From Micromonospora alfalfae (GTDB taxonomy: Bacteria > Actinomycetota > Actinomycetes > Mycobacteriales > Micromonosporaceae), in NCBI RefSeq assembly GCF_022230925.1, contig NZ_JAKKFH010000008.1, forward strand, positions 558,001 to 622,000: a stretch of DNA of 64,000 nt, given 5' to 3'. This document shows positions 24,335-33,554 of this stretch, piece after piece. Each line of letters starts with the position of its first letter. The first letter of the stretch is position 1. Made by a program: the position numbers and the translations under genes. The notes below the pieces were generated by a model. The model had not been told where the DNA came from, did no database searches, and saw only the letters and a program-made list of their open reading frames with translations.

Positions 24335-26123
24335 CCCTCGGGCCTCTCCGCTGCGCGGGCACCGGGGGTGTCAGCCGGATCAGCTCGAACCCGCTGTCGG
24401 ACAGCACGTCGGGCAGTGCTCGGATCTCCTCGCGATTCTGCTCCTGCACGTCGGACGGCAGCTCCTCCCACGGCCGCAGGGCGGGATGCCGCCGCTGGAC
24501 GTCATCACGCGGGTCGCCGTACGTCCAGCCGTCCCCGCGCCGTTCCCGGCACCACCGGTCGTGCTCCAGTCGGGCGAGTTCCTCGATCCGGTCGTCGATG
24601 GCCTGCCTGGCGGCCGAGGCGTCACCGGTGCCACCGTGCCGGGGCGCCACGACGCAACCGAGATCCAGCAGCTTGGCGGCGATGTCCTGCACGTGGGCCC
24701 GGTTGGCCCGCCGCAACGACTCGGGTAGCAGTGACCAGTCCACCATCGCCGGGGCGCCGCCGAGTCGTACCCCGGCGCGCTGCTGGGCCTGGAGGTACCG
24801 CTCGTGAATCAGCCGGGCCAGCCGCTCGGTGAGGTCCTCGCCGATCAGTCGGGCGTCGCAGGCGTGGGTGAGCACCGGATAGAGGCGGAGCTTGCCGTGC
24901 ACCTCGTCGAGCAGGTCGTGACGGGAGTCGCCGTGAAAGGCCGCGGCGAGCGCCGCCTGCCGGTAGACCGGCACGAACACGGCACTCTCGGCGCCCTGCC
25001 ACAGGGCGGGCGTGTCCAGCACGAACTGCAGGCCGCTGATCTCGTCCGGTGCGCAGACGTAGATGCGGTCGTAGCGGTCGCGGCCCAGACCGACGACACC
25101 GTCGAGGTCCAGGTCGTACGCGGTCAGCTGGCAGACGCTGGCCAGGAACGGGTAACGCGACGACGCTAGAGCGATCTCGGTGCCGGCATCCGGTGCCACG
25201 ACGTCCACCCGCAGGGGCGGCACGGCGTGGCCCCCGGGGGTGTCGGCTCGGGATGCGCGCCAGTGCCGGGCGGTCTCCACCAGGAGTGCCCGGCGGAAGG
25301 CGCCGCTGCCCGCGATGAGGATCCTGGTCGGTTGGTCTCCCCCGCTGGGCAGCGGGTGGTGCCGGTGCAGGGCGCGTGCGGCGACGTCGTCGACGTGGAA
25401 GTAGTCCAGCCGCAGCCGGCTCGACCCGGCGGCACCGAGTCGTCGGGCCTGCAGGGACAGACACATCTCCGAGTCGTGGACCAGGATGTAGACCCGCGGT
25501 GGTTGCCGTCGGTCCTGGATGAGCCGGTTGGCGGTGTTGGCGATCGCGTGGTTTCGGTCGTCGTCCTCGCTGCAGGCGTAGATGGTGTGGGCTCGGGACA
25601 GGCCGGCGCCGCGCAACACCTCGGGGCTGGTCGGGTCGCCGACCACGCCGAGGTACCGGCGCCACCGGTACTCCAGCGGCCCGAACGGTTCGGAACGCAC
25701 CACCACCACACGTTCACCGTCGGCGAAGAGCCGGTCGGCGAGCATGTGGGCGAACTGGGAGTCGCCGCAGACCAGGACGTGACCACGGGCCCGCCGGGCG
25801 CGCAGGCGGCGACTCTCGGCGGCCAGCAGCAGCCGGCTGGCCTCGGCCACGGCGAGGAGCGTGAACAGCGGGGCGGCGAACCGGGCCACCTGCAGTTGCC
25901 ACGGGTACGGGCCGGCGTTCTGGAAGGGTTCGGCGCCGAAGACGAAGAGTTGCAGGTCGTAGTAGAGCACGTCGTACGAATCGTAGGCGACGTCCGGCCG
26001 GGCCTGGAGCAGGCGCTCGAAGCCGACATAGCCGAGGACGAGAGCGGCCAGCCCGATCACTCCGAAAAGGACTCGCAGACTCCAGCCGGCCGGGCGGGAC
26101 GAGCCGGCGACCGGATCCGTCAT
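24324..26123 (-). CDS. Membrane protein with tandem TrkA-N/RCK domains and C-terminal RyR domain
   Basis: 599 residues. Two N-terminal helices (LRVLFGVIGLAALVLGYVGF and ARFAAPLFTLLAVAEASRLL) flank an aromatic loop that could be a pore-like element. Two Rossmann regions follow: GHVLVCGDSQFAHMLADRLF with RSEPFGPLEYRW, and TRILIAGSGAFRRALL. The C-terminus (about residues 520-590) is a RyR domain: LARLEHDRWCRERRGDGWTY, GDPRDDVQRRHPAL, PWEELPSDVQEQNREEI. RCK domains gate K+ channels by binding nucleotides; bacterial RyR domains are linked to nucleotide-signal systems. A ligand-gated membrane effector is plausible, but a canonical TVGYG-type selectivity filter was not seen. It starts 66 bp after the NACHT gene stop. 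Confidence 0.85.
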   Translation of the reverse strand: MTDPVAGSSRPAGWSLRVLFGVIGLAALVLGYVGFERLLQARPDVAYDSYDVLYYDLQLFVFGAEPFQNAGPYPWQLQVARFAAPLFTLLAVAEASRLLLAAESRRLRARRARGHVLVCGDSQFAHMLADRLFADGERVVVVRSEPFGPLEYRWRRYLGVVGDPTSPEVLRGAGLSRAHTIYACSEDDDRNHAIANTANRLIQDRRQPPRVYILVHDSEMCLSLQARRLGAAGSSRLRLDYFHVDDVAARALHRHHPLPSGGDQPTRILIAGSGAFRRALLVETARHWRASRADTPGGHAVPPLRVDVVAPDAGTEIALASSRYPFLASVCQLTAYDLDLDGVVGLGRDRYDRIYVCAPDEISGLQFVLDTPALWQGAESAVFVPVYRQAALAAAFHGDSRHDLLDEVHGKLRLYPVLTHACDARLIGEDLTERLARLIHERYLQAQQRAGVRLGGAPAMVDWSLLPESLRRANRAHVQDIAAKLLDLGCVVAPRHGGTGDASAARQAIDDRIEELARLEHDRWCRERRGDGWTYGDPRDDVQRRHPALRPWEELPSDVQEQNREEIRALPDVLSDSGFELIRLTPPVPAQRRGPRDAA

Positions 26124-26189
26124 GAGCTCATGGTATTTGACGAGGTCGATCGGATCGTGGCTCGACGCGCACCGACGGCTCCGGATCGA

Positions 26190-29100
26190 TCACGGAAAGT
26201 CGTCGGGTCGGGTGTCGGGCAGCGTGGCCAGTAGTTGCCCGGCCAGCCGCCGCACCGCGCCGTCATCCTCCTGATGCGCGAGCCGCACGAGCACCTCCCG
26301 GGTCCGGGTGTCAGTGTCGTAGCGACGGGTCAACGCGAGCAGCGCGGTCCGGCGGATCTCCCAGTCGTCGTCGTCAGCCAGCCGCAGCAGCAGGTCCCGT
26401 ACTCCCGTGCGGCCGGCCAGGCTTGCGCCCAGCTGCTCCACGGCCCGGCGGCGAACCTCCAGGGCCGGATCGTCGCGGACCAGCCCGACCAGCAGCACCT
26501 GAACCTCCGGGTCGGCGCCGAAGTGCTCGCCGAGCGCGGCGGCGATGCGGGCGCGGATCGCCGGGTCCTGGTCCGACAGGCGGCGCATGAGCCGCAGCGT
26601 CACCGCCATGGACGCCGAGCCCTGCTTGGTCAGACAACGCACTGCCGCATCGAACACGGTCGGGTCGGTGTCGGACTCGACGCATTCCAGCAGCACGTCG
26701 GTCACCAGTTCCGGACTCCCGTACGCGCAGAGGGTCTGTACGGCGGCCAACCGGATGCCGACGTAGCTGTCTCGGCGTGCCCGCCGGCACAGTGTCTCCA
26801 TCAGGCCCGGGGCGTCGCCGTGGCGGGCGAGCGCCTGGGCGGCGGCGCACAGCACGTTCGGGTCGGGGTCCCGACTGACCTGCTCGGCAAGGCACTCCCG
26901 CACCTCAAGGTCCGGTGGGTCGGCGAGACGGGCCAGGCTACGGGTGACCCGCAGCCGGACGATCGGGTCCCGCTCCTGGGAGGCGCGGCTGATGAGCAGA
27001 TCGCGGGTCGCGTGGCCGAACAGCGGTCGCCCGGTGAGCAGGTCGACGGCGGCGAGCCGGACGCTCGCTGTCGGATCGCGTCGAGCGCTCTCCAGCAGCA
27101 GTTCCCCGGTGCGGTGGTCGGGGTAGGCCTCGGCCAGCGCGCGCACCGCGGCGAGGCGTACCGTCGCGTCCTCGTCGACGTGAGCCGAGCGGGCCACCAC
27201 TGTCCAGCTGATGTCGTCGGCGCGGTCCCGGTCGATCAGAGCGGTGACCGCGGCGGCTCGCACGGAGGAGTCCTCGTCCTGCTCGATCTGATCGATCAGC
27301 CGGGCCCGGCAGCGCCCCTCCGGGTCGGGTACGAGCGCCAACCGCTGCACGGCGACCGCGCGGACCCGCGCGGACGTGTCCGAGCAGGCCAGCTTCAGCA
27401 ACAGCTCGATGCTTTCCGGGCTGGGTCGCTCGCGCAGCAGCTCGGTCAGAATGCAGCGTCGGACCTCGTCCGGGGAATCGCCGGTGACCCGCCGCAACGC
27501 CGTGGTTCGTGCGGTCTCGGCGTACTCCGGCAGGACCAGCAGACCCTTCAGCGCGCACTGCACCACACCGGGGTCGGCGTCGGTGGCCAGCAGTCGCTGC
27601 ATCGTCTCGGGTGCGTCCGGCAGGTCGGCGCAACGCGCGGTGAGCACTCCGGCGGCGGCTCGCCGCACCGCGACGGCGGTGTCTCCGGTGGCCCTGGCCA
27701 ACACCTGACGGACGTCGTCGGAGAGTTCGGACCGGGTGCCGAGGGACTGCACGGCCAACGCCCGCACCGCGAGGTCGGGGGAGCTGGCGAGGTCGCGCAG
27801 CACGTCCACGAGGTCGAGGTCGGTGCCGAAGTGGGCGACCAGTGCGCGTACGGCGGCCTGCCGCACCGCTGTGGAGACCTCGGCGTGCGCCTGGGCGAGC
27901 AGGATGTCCCGGCATTGGCGACTGCTGCAACCGGTGGCCTCCAGCCGGCCGGCTGCCTCGGCCAGCCCGGCGACCAGGGTGAGGTGGGCCTGCCGCTCAC
28001 GGCCCTGCCCCAGCTCCCGCACGAGCAGGTCCTCCATCTGCTCCTCGGCGGTGGACAGCACCGCAGCGATCCGGGTGGCGAAGGCAGAGCCGGATCGCCA
28101 ACTGGTCCGGACCCCACGGCGGCGGTACCAGTGCAGGAAGATCTCCCGGCCGGGCCAACTCGGGCCGAGCGCCCGGATCGAGGACAGCAGCTCCTGCTCG
28201 GTGAGATCCACCAGGTTCGGGTCGTCGGCGGAGATGCCATGCTCGATGAGACGCACGACCTGGCGCAGCACGGCGTCGCCCGCGCCGGCCAGTTCGGCGG
28301 GCTGCGGCGCCTCGGCCACGCACTGCGCCGCCAGCACCAGGTTCCACGGCGGCCCGGTCAGGTTCAGCGGCGGCCACTGTTGGGTGGCCTCGGTGGCGAG
28401 CAGGGTGACCAGCTCGTTGGCGGTCTGGGCGGGCAGGGCGCTGGCGACCAGTCGGAGCACCTCCCGCCACGACGGATCGGCCCAGTGATCGCGAAACAGC
28501 GAACGCAGACGATCGATGCCCCAGGTCGGGTCGTGCTCGCACCTGTCCACGATCTCTTCGGCACAGAAGAATTCCAGGAACGCGCGGTGCACAAACCCGA
28601 ACAGTCGCAGTCCGTAACGTTCCAGGATGAAGCTTCGCTGCCGCAATTTGTCGATCATCGAGTAGGCCATGGCGAGCGCCCGCTCATTCTCAAAACCGTA
28701 GAACGCGACGAGGTGGTCCCGGAAGATGCGCGCCAATTCGTCGGATTCAATGTAGTTGCCGGCGGGGCCGGACTCGCGGAACTGCATCCAGTACGCCAGG
28801 TGACGCAGCAGCCGGCGCTTCGCCTGCAGGTCCAGCGACGGCACGTCGCCGTGGCTTTCGCGCAGTTGCTTGGTCACATCCCACTCGGAGATCAGTACGT
28901 CGGTCACGTGCGCGTACAGCCGGCGTCGGTTGCGGGGCAGCGGGTGACCCCGGCCGACGATCGCCATGAGCATCAGCAGCAGGGGGTTGCCGGCGATCTC
29001 GCGCATCGCCCGGGAACTGCCCACCACGTCGAGGATCTGCCGCCGCTGCCGCTCTGCCTCCGCAGCCGGCGTGGGCATCACGTAGCGGTACCAGTTGCCG

Positions 29101-30401
29101 AGAAATCTCGCGATCTGCTCGTCGTCGAGATCCTCCAGTGTGAAGTGGTCGAAGCCTGCGTTGGCAAAGGTGTGCCGTTGATAGCCGGCCGCCCGCGAGG
29201 TGACCACTGTCAACACCCCCGGGTACTCGTTGGCGAACGTGGCGATCTGCGCGGCCACCTCTTCCCGCTGCGCCGGGTCGAACACCTCGTCCAGGCCGTC
29301 GAACAGGAACAGCGCCTGGCCGCCCTGGCGCAGGTACGCCTCCAGCACCTCCTGGTCGACACCGGCCAGCCCCTGCTGGTGGCGGTGGCCGACGTAGTCG
29401 AGCAGGCCGTCGCACCGGCCGTCCCCGTGATGGGTGGCGTAGGAGCGCAGCTCGATCAGGACGGGCAGGTACCGGTCCAGCGCACTCAGTCGAGGCTCGA
29501 CGCAGACCTCGGCCAGCGTCAGCGCCAGGTACCGCGCGGCCGCGGACTTGCCCGAGCCGGGGTCGCCGAGCAGCACCATCGTGCGCCGGCCCGGGTCGGA
29601 CACCACGTCGAACAACGACAGCTCGTCCTTGGCCGCGTACTCCTCCCAGAGCCGCTCCACCTCCTCCGGGTTGACCACCCCGGGCAGCCCGCCGACGTCG
29701 TCACCCGGCGTGGACCCGGCCCAACGCCACCACGCCAGCGGCATCTCCGGTCGCGCGTCCTCGTGGACGCGGGGCTCCACGAACACCTTGGGCAGCCCGA
29801 CGGTGAGATAGCCGATGGTGGGACGCGGTGAGACCGCGTCCACCGAGACGGCCTGGTATCTCAGCGACAACTGCTTGTAGTACTGGTTGCGGACGGCCGC
29901 CGGCAGGTGGGTGTCCGGGTCGGCGGGCTCGCGGGCCGGGGACCTGCCACTGCGCACGTCGGCCAGCGCGGCGGTCACCTTGGCGGTGAGGTCGTCCACG
30001 CCGGAGAAGAAGGCGCAGAGGTGGCGTTCCTTGAGCTCGCGGCGTAATGCGACGATCTGCTGCCAGTCGGCATCCCGGTCGATCATGTCGACCGGCCAGG
30101 GCGTGTCCTCGGCGAGCAGGAAGACCAGACAGGGCTTTCCCGCCGCGAGCGCCTCCCGGTATTCCAACTCGGTGATGGAGGACTCCTGGCCGGGCGGCCG
30201 GAACCCGTACCGCCAGGCGAACAGCCCCACGTAGAGGTCGCACCGGCGCACGTCGGCGAGGCAGCGTTCCAGCGGCGGCCGGATGTCGGCGCCGTACGCC
30301 TCCATGGCCACGTCGTCGATCTCCAGGCGGCGAGCCACTGCGTGCACGGCAGCGCGGTATTCCAGCAGGTCCTTTTGTGTGGCCGAAATGTAGACCTTCA
30401 T
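26190..30401 (-). CDS. DUF4062-NACHT-HEAT repeat protein (NLR-like)
   Basis: 1403 residues. Residues 1-95 are a DUF4062 (TIR-related fold): MKVYISATQKDLLEYRAAVH, DLYVGLFAWRYGFRP, SITELEYREAL. The NACHT domain has Walker A LLGDPGSGKS (residues 278-286), Walker B ALFLFDGLDEVFD (363-375) and a downstream FVHRAFLEFFCAEE segment typical of NACHT winged-helix ends. From about residue 800 to the end are HEAT-like repeats (VRLAAVRALAEAY, VRAAAVTALIDRD and many more), a likely sensor surface. This is the domain order of an NLR: effector, switch, sensor. DUF4062 could act as nuclease/NADase-like effector or as an adaptor; which is not shown. ATG at 30401 has GGAG 11 bases upstream. First gene of the six-gene array, divergent from the SCO2521-type gene. 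Confidence 0.88.
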   Translation of the reverse strand: MKVYISATQKDLLEYRAAVHAVARRLEIDDVAMEAYGADIRPPLERCLADVRRCDLYVGLFAWRYGFRPPGQESSITELEYREALAAGKPCLVFLLAEDTPWPVDMIDRDADWQQIVALRRELKERHLCAFFSGVDDLTAKVTAALADVRSGRSPAREPADPDTHLPAAVRNQYYKQLSLRYQAVSVDAVSPRPTIGYLTVGLPKVFVEPRVHEDARPEMPLAWWRWAGSTPGDDVGGLPGVVNPEEVERLWEEYAAKDELSLFDVVSDPGRRTMVLLGDPGSGKSAAARYLALTLAEVCVEPRLSALDRYLPVLIELRSYATHHGDGRCDGLLDYVGHRHQQGLAGVDQEVLEAYLRQGGQALFLFDGLDEVFDPAQREEVAAQIATFANEYPGVLTVVTSRAAGYQRHTFANAGFDHFTLEDLDDEQIARFLGNWYRYVMPTPAAEAERQRRQILDVVGSSRAMREIAGNPLLLMLMAIVGRGHPLPRNRRRLYAHVTDVLISEWDVTKQLRESHGDVPSLDLQAKRRLLRHLAYWMQFRESGPAGNYIESDELARIFRDHLVAFYGFENERALAMAYSMIDKLRQRSFILERYGLRLFGFVHRAFLEFFCAEEIVDRCEHDPTWGIDRLRSLFRDHWADPSWREVLRLVASALPAQTANELVTLLATEATQQWPPLNLTGPPWNLVLAAQCVAEAPQPAELAGAGDAVLRQVVRLIEHGISADDPNLVDLTEQELLSSIRALGPSWPGREIFLHWYRRRGVRTSWRSGSAFATRIAAVLSTAEEQMEDLLVRELGQGRERQAHLTLVAGLAEAAGRLEATGCSSRQCRDILLAQAHAEVSTAVRQAAVRALVAHFGTDLDLVDVLRDLASSPDLAVRALAVQSLGTRSELSDDVRQVLARATGDTAVAVRRAAAGVLTARCADLPDAPETMQRLLATDADPGVVQCALKGLLVLPEYAETARTTALRRVTGDSPDEVRRCILTELLRERPSPESIELLLKLACSDTSARVRAVAVQRLALVPDPEGRCRARLIDQIEQDEDSSVRAAAVTALIDRDRADDISWTVVARSAHVDEDATVRLAAVRALAEAYPDHRTGELLLESARRDPTASVRLAAVDLLTGRPLFGHATRDLLISRASQERDPIVRLRVTRSLARLADPPDLEVRECLAEQVSRDPDPNVLCAAAQALARHGDAPGLMETLCRRARRDSYVGIRLAAVQTLCAYGSPELVTDVLLECVESDTDPTVFDAAVRCLTKQGSASMAVTLRLMRRLSDQDPAIRARIAAALGEHFGADPEVQVLLVGLVRDDPALEVRRRAVEQLGASLAGRTGVRDLLLRLADDDDWEIRRTALLALTRRYDTDTRTREVLVRLAHQEDDGAVRRLAGQLLATLPDTRPDDFP

Positions 30402-30699
30402 GAACGGCAAACTCCAGGGGGTGGCTGGCGACCGCACCATTGAAAATATCAGTCGCTGTCACGTCCGTCCGACCGCGAACACTCCGAACGCCCGCCGTAC
30501 ATGGGATTCCCGTCCACCCCGGGCCTATGATGGCCATCAACAGATACGCATCCGGGCGGTCGAATCTCGTACTCGTGGAGTTTCGGTTGTCCGACGCGGA
30601 TGCGTGTCAGTGCCGGTCGCGAGGGGTGTACGTCAATCAGCATGAGCCGCATACCGCGCGACGAGCGCGGTGGTCGGTGGCAGCGTTGCGGAGGAAGCC

Positions 30700-31656
30700 A
30701 TGCTCACTGTCGGTGAGGTGCACACCAGCCTTCTGCAGCACCGCACGGCGCTGGCCCAGGAGCAGAGCGCCGAAGTGCTCAGCCTGATCGAGGGCGAGGC
30801 CGTGCTGACCTCCCGGCGTCCATCGCTGTACGCGGTGTCACCCGATGTCCGCACCGGTGTCGACTGCTGGCTCCCGAGCGCCAGAAAGCGCCAGTTACGT
30901 GGGGTGGGAGCCGTCGTCACCCGGGCCATCATCACCGGCGGCCGGATCGTGCAGGCATCCTCGGTCATCCACGTCGTCGCCGGCGAGCGCCGCCAGCCGT
31001 GGTCGCACTATCTGGCCAACCCCGGCGTCCTGGAGACGGTCGGCAAGCTGGACGTCGCCGACCTGAGTGCGGGCTTCCTGCACGGCAACGACGCCGACGT
31101 GCTGAACCTGGAGGCGATCACCGGCCGGGTGCTCGACGGTGTGCAGATGTCCGACCTGCTGGACAGGCGCCCACCACTGCGCACCGCCCGCACACGGCTG
31201 CGCTGGACCGCGCAGACCGACAAGCGCCCGAACCGGGGGGTCTCGGCAGTGGTCACCGTGGACTCGCCCACCCTGCGTACGGTCGAACTCGTGCTCGACC
31301 CGCAGGACGTGCCGGCCGCCATGGCCGGGCTCTGCGAAGATCTCGCGTTGCACGACTGGCTGCTGACAGTGCTGTCCTCGCTGGTGGAGTCCGCTGTCAC
31401 CCGATCGGCCTCCGGGCAGGAGCACGTCGAGCGGCTGCGGCCGGTGCTGGAGCACCTGCTGCACCTGTGGCTGCCCGGCGCGCGGGTGCACCCCCGGCTG
31501 CGGCCGATCTGGGACCAGTTGGAGCAGGTACCCGGGTTCAGCCGTCAGTGGAACTCGTCGGTCAACTGGATCCGGGATCAGATCAGCGTGAGCAACATGG
31601 CCCTGCTGCGCGACCTGGCCGGCCGGGTGACCATCGACGAGCCGTGCGGGCGCTGA
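30700..31656 (+). CDS. SCO2521 family protein
   Basis: 318 residues, recognised from its close likeness to the actinobacterial SCO2521 family: LTVGEVHTSLLQHRTALAQE, SLYAVSPDVRTGVDCWLPSA, RGVGAVVTRAIITGGRI, PWSHYLANPGVLETVGK, and the C-terminal LCEDLALHDWLLTVLSSLVE. Function is unknown; members always sit beside SCO2522-2525 family genes. GGAGGAAGCC precedes the ATG. It is divergent from the NACHT gene (298 bp shared upstream region) and convergent with SCO2522, with 6 bp between stops. Confidence 0.85.
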   Translation: MLTVGEVHTSLLQHRTALAQEQSAEVLSLIEGEAVLTSRRPSLYAVSPDVRTGVDCWLPSARKRQLRGVGAVVTRAIITGGRIVQASSVIHVVAGERRQPWSHYLANPGVLETVGKLDVADLSAGFLHGNDADVLNLEAITGRVLDGVQMSDLLDRRPPLRTARTRLRWTAQTDKRPNRGVSAVVTVDSPTLRTVELVLDPQDVPAAMAGLCEDLALHDWLLTVLSSLVESAVTRSASGQEHVERLRPVLEHLLHLWLPGARVHPRLRPIWDQLEQVPGFSRQWNSSVNWIRDQISVSNMALLRDLAGRVTIDEPCGR

Positions 31657-31662
31657 GCACGC

Positions 31663-32628
31663 TCAGTCGCTGATGAACACGTAGCTCAGCCGGTCGACCA
31701 GCTCGCTGGGCAGGTGCAGGCCCTCGCCGCCGGCCCGCTTGGCGACCTGCTGCGCGACCGCCGGCGGCACCGCCACCTGGCCGAGGATGGTCCGTACGGC
31801 CAGCTCCACCGGCAGGTACTGGGTGCCCATCAGAGTCAGCGTGCGATACGCGCAGAACGGCGCGGCCGCCGGGTTCAGCTGCACGATCGCCGGGAGTTCG
31901 TCCCAGTCCGTCGGCAGCTCGCCGGCGAGCCGGCACGGCTGCGTCATCGTCTCGCCCCGATGCCGTAGCACGCCGAGTCGGGTCATCTGCCAGACCGAGG
32001 CGAGCAGGGCGCAGGCCCATACCCGGGCGTCCGGCTCGTCGGACCACAGCTCGATGTCGACGAAGATGGAGTGCCGGGGATCGCCGGACTGCAACGGCGG
32101 AGACCACGGACGTGGCAGGGTCATGGCCGGCGCGTCGACGTGCCCGGGTGACCGCTTACCGTTGGACAGCCAGCCCGACTCGCTCAACGGTGGACGACTC
32201 CCGGTGGTGTGCCGAGGGGGTTCCACCACCAGTGTGTCGACCACCAACCGGGCCAGCTCGGCACCGTCGTGCCGGGCGAAGCTGGACTCCCGGGCCACGT
32301 AGTCCAAGACCAGTCCGTGCTCCGCCGCGGCGCTCTGCACCTGCGGGATCACCTCGCGGGGGGTGCCGAAGCGGTGGAAGTAGTCGTCCAACATGAAGCA
32401 GGTGCTGATCCGCGGCTCCCGGTGTGCAGGCAGCCCTCGTCGGGCCAGAGCCGGGATAGCGGCCGACCAGTCCGCGATCCGCTCGAACTTGCGCCTCAGC
32501 TCCTCACACCCGTCGCCGAAGTCCTCCGCGTAGAAGTGCCCCAGCTCCACCGACAGATGCGAGTACGCCACGCTCTCTGTACGACGCACCGCAGCTGCCT
32601 CCTGGAACCTGACATCCATGCCGATCAC
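31663..32628 (-). CDS. SCO2522 family protein
   Basis: 321 residues with the family's features SVAYSHLSVELGHFYAEDFG, RISTCFMLDDYFHRFGTP, GLVLDYVARESSFARHD, and ALLASVWQMTRLGVLR. No catalytic motif or membrane segment is apparent. It is the last gene of a minus-strand operon. GTG at 32628 overlaps the stop of the P-loop gene as GTGA and is preferred; ATG at 32640 or 32619 in the same frame is possible. Function unknown. Confidence 0.82.
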   Translation of the reverse strand: MIGMDVRFQEAAAVRRTESVAYSHLSVELGHFYAEDFGDGCEELRRKFERIADWSAAIPALARRGLPAHREPRISTCFMLDDYFHRFGTPREVIPQVQSAAAEHGLVLDYVARESSFARHDGAELARLVVDTLVVEPPRHTTGSRPPLSESGWLSNGKRSPGHVDAPAMTLPRPWSPPLQSGDPRHSIFVDIELWSDEPDARVWACALLASVWQMTRLGVLRHRGETMTQPCRLAGELPTDWDELPAIVQLNPAAAPFCAYRTLTLMGTQYLPVELAVRTILGQVAVPPAVAQQVAKRAGGEGLHLPSELVDRLSYVFISD

Positions 32629-33554
32629 GCGGTGTCCCATGCCGTCTCGTCGAAAAGCTTCTCGGTCAGGTCAACGAAGGCGTCCACCGTCTTGACGTTG
32701 GCAATTTTGGATTGCACGTCGTGATCGGAGATCAGCTGCTCCCGCCACTGCAGCAGAGGATCCAGCGGCACCACGCCGAGCAGCGTCGTCCGCCCGACAC
32801 CGCGTCGTCGAGCCAGCTCCGACAGCTCCGCGTCGCACTTGCGCAGGAAGGCCTGCTGGGCGAGGCCGAGGTGGCCGACCTCCGGGCCACGTGAGTCGAT
32901 CACCGCCGTACGGATGAAGCGCAGCGACTCCCGTAGCCGGTCCGGCTCGTGGCCGTACTCCTTGCCCATGGCCACGATCCCACCCGCCTCGAAGGCCAGG
33001 TCCGCCGCTGCGGTGACGTGCTGGGGAGTCCACCGGTGGAAGACCAGCCAGCGCACGGCGACCTTGCGCAGGGTCGAGGTCGCGGTGGCGGCCAGCGCGA
33101 TCTGACTGGCGTACGACCGGCCGGCACTGAGGTCCACAAGGGTCAGGTCGAACTCCTCCTCCAGCCTGAGGAAGAGTTCGGCGCAGCGCTTGGCGATGTC
33201 GTTTGTGAAACCGAACTCGCTGCCGTTGCGTTGCCCCGGCAGGAGCACCAGCGGACCGGACCCGATGGGCCTCTGCCGCAGGCTGGCACGTTCGGAGGTG
33301 CCCCACACGTCCAACTGCTCCGGAGACGGGATCTCCCCGCGCAAATATCGGTGCAGGCCACCACCGTTGGGCCCGGCGCCCTCCACGCCATTGACGGCCT
33401 GCGGAATCTGGAACGTGATGCCGGCGGTCGGCGAGCCGAAGTCGTAATCCAGGTAGCAGGTGGGGCGACCGGACAACGCGCTGCGGTAGGCGATGTTCGC
33501 CGCGGTCACCGACCGCCCGGTGCCGCCCTTGTGCGACGTGACGAAGACCAGCAT
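32625..33554 (-). CDS. SCO2523 family variant P-loop ATPase (MinD/ParA-like fold)
   Basis: 309 residues starting MLVFVTSHKGGTGRSVTAAN. The deviant Walker A of MinD/ParA proteins, KGGxGK[ST], is here KGGTGRS: the second Lys is Arg, so normal ATP hydrolysis is doubtful. Switch-like CYLDYDFGSPTAG and a strand DLTLVDLSAGRSYASQIAL stand where the switch II D-x-x-x-G would be. The family is named for exactly this variation. It starts with ATG immediately after the stop of the SCO2524-type gene (TGAATG), so translation is coupled. Possibly positions or organises the other SCO252x proteins at the membrane; inference. Confidence 0.87.
   Translation of the reverse strand: MLVFVTSHKGGTGRSVTAANIAYRSALSGRPTCYLDYDFGSPTAGITFQIPQAVNGVEGAGPNGGGLHRYLRGEIPSPEQLDVWGTSERASLRQRPIGSGPLVLLPGQRNGSEFGFTNDIAKRCAELFLRLEEEFDLTLVDLSAGRSYASQIALAATATSTLRKVAVRWLVFHRWTPQHVTAAADLAFEAGGIVAMGKEYGHEPDRLRESLRFIRTAVIDSRGPEVGHLGLAQQAFLRKCDAELSELARRRGVGRTTLLGVVPLDPLLQWREQLISDHDVQSKIANVKTVDAFVDLTEKLFDETAWDTA

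Noticed and set aside
26235..29831. Long plus-strand open frame of 1198 codons
   Set aside because: It is the antisense of the DUF4062-NACHT-HEAT gene; the protein is Gln/Arg/Gly-rich with no fold, as expected from high-GC shadow frames.
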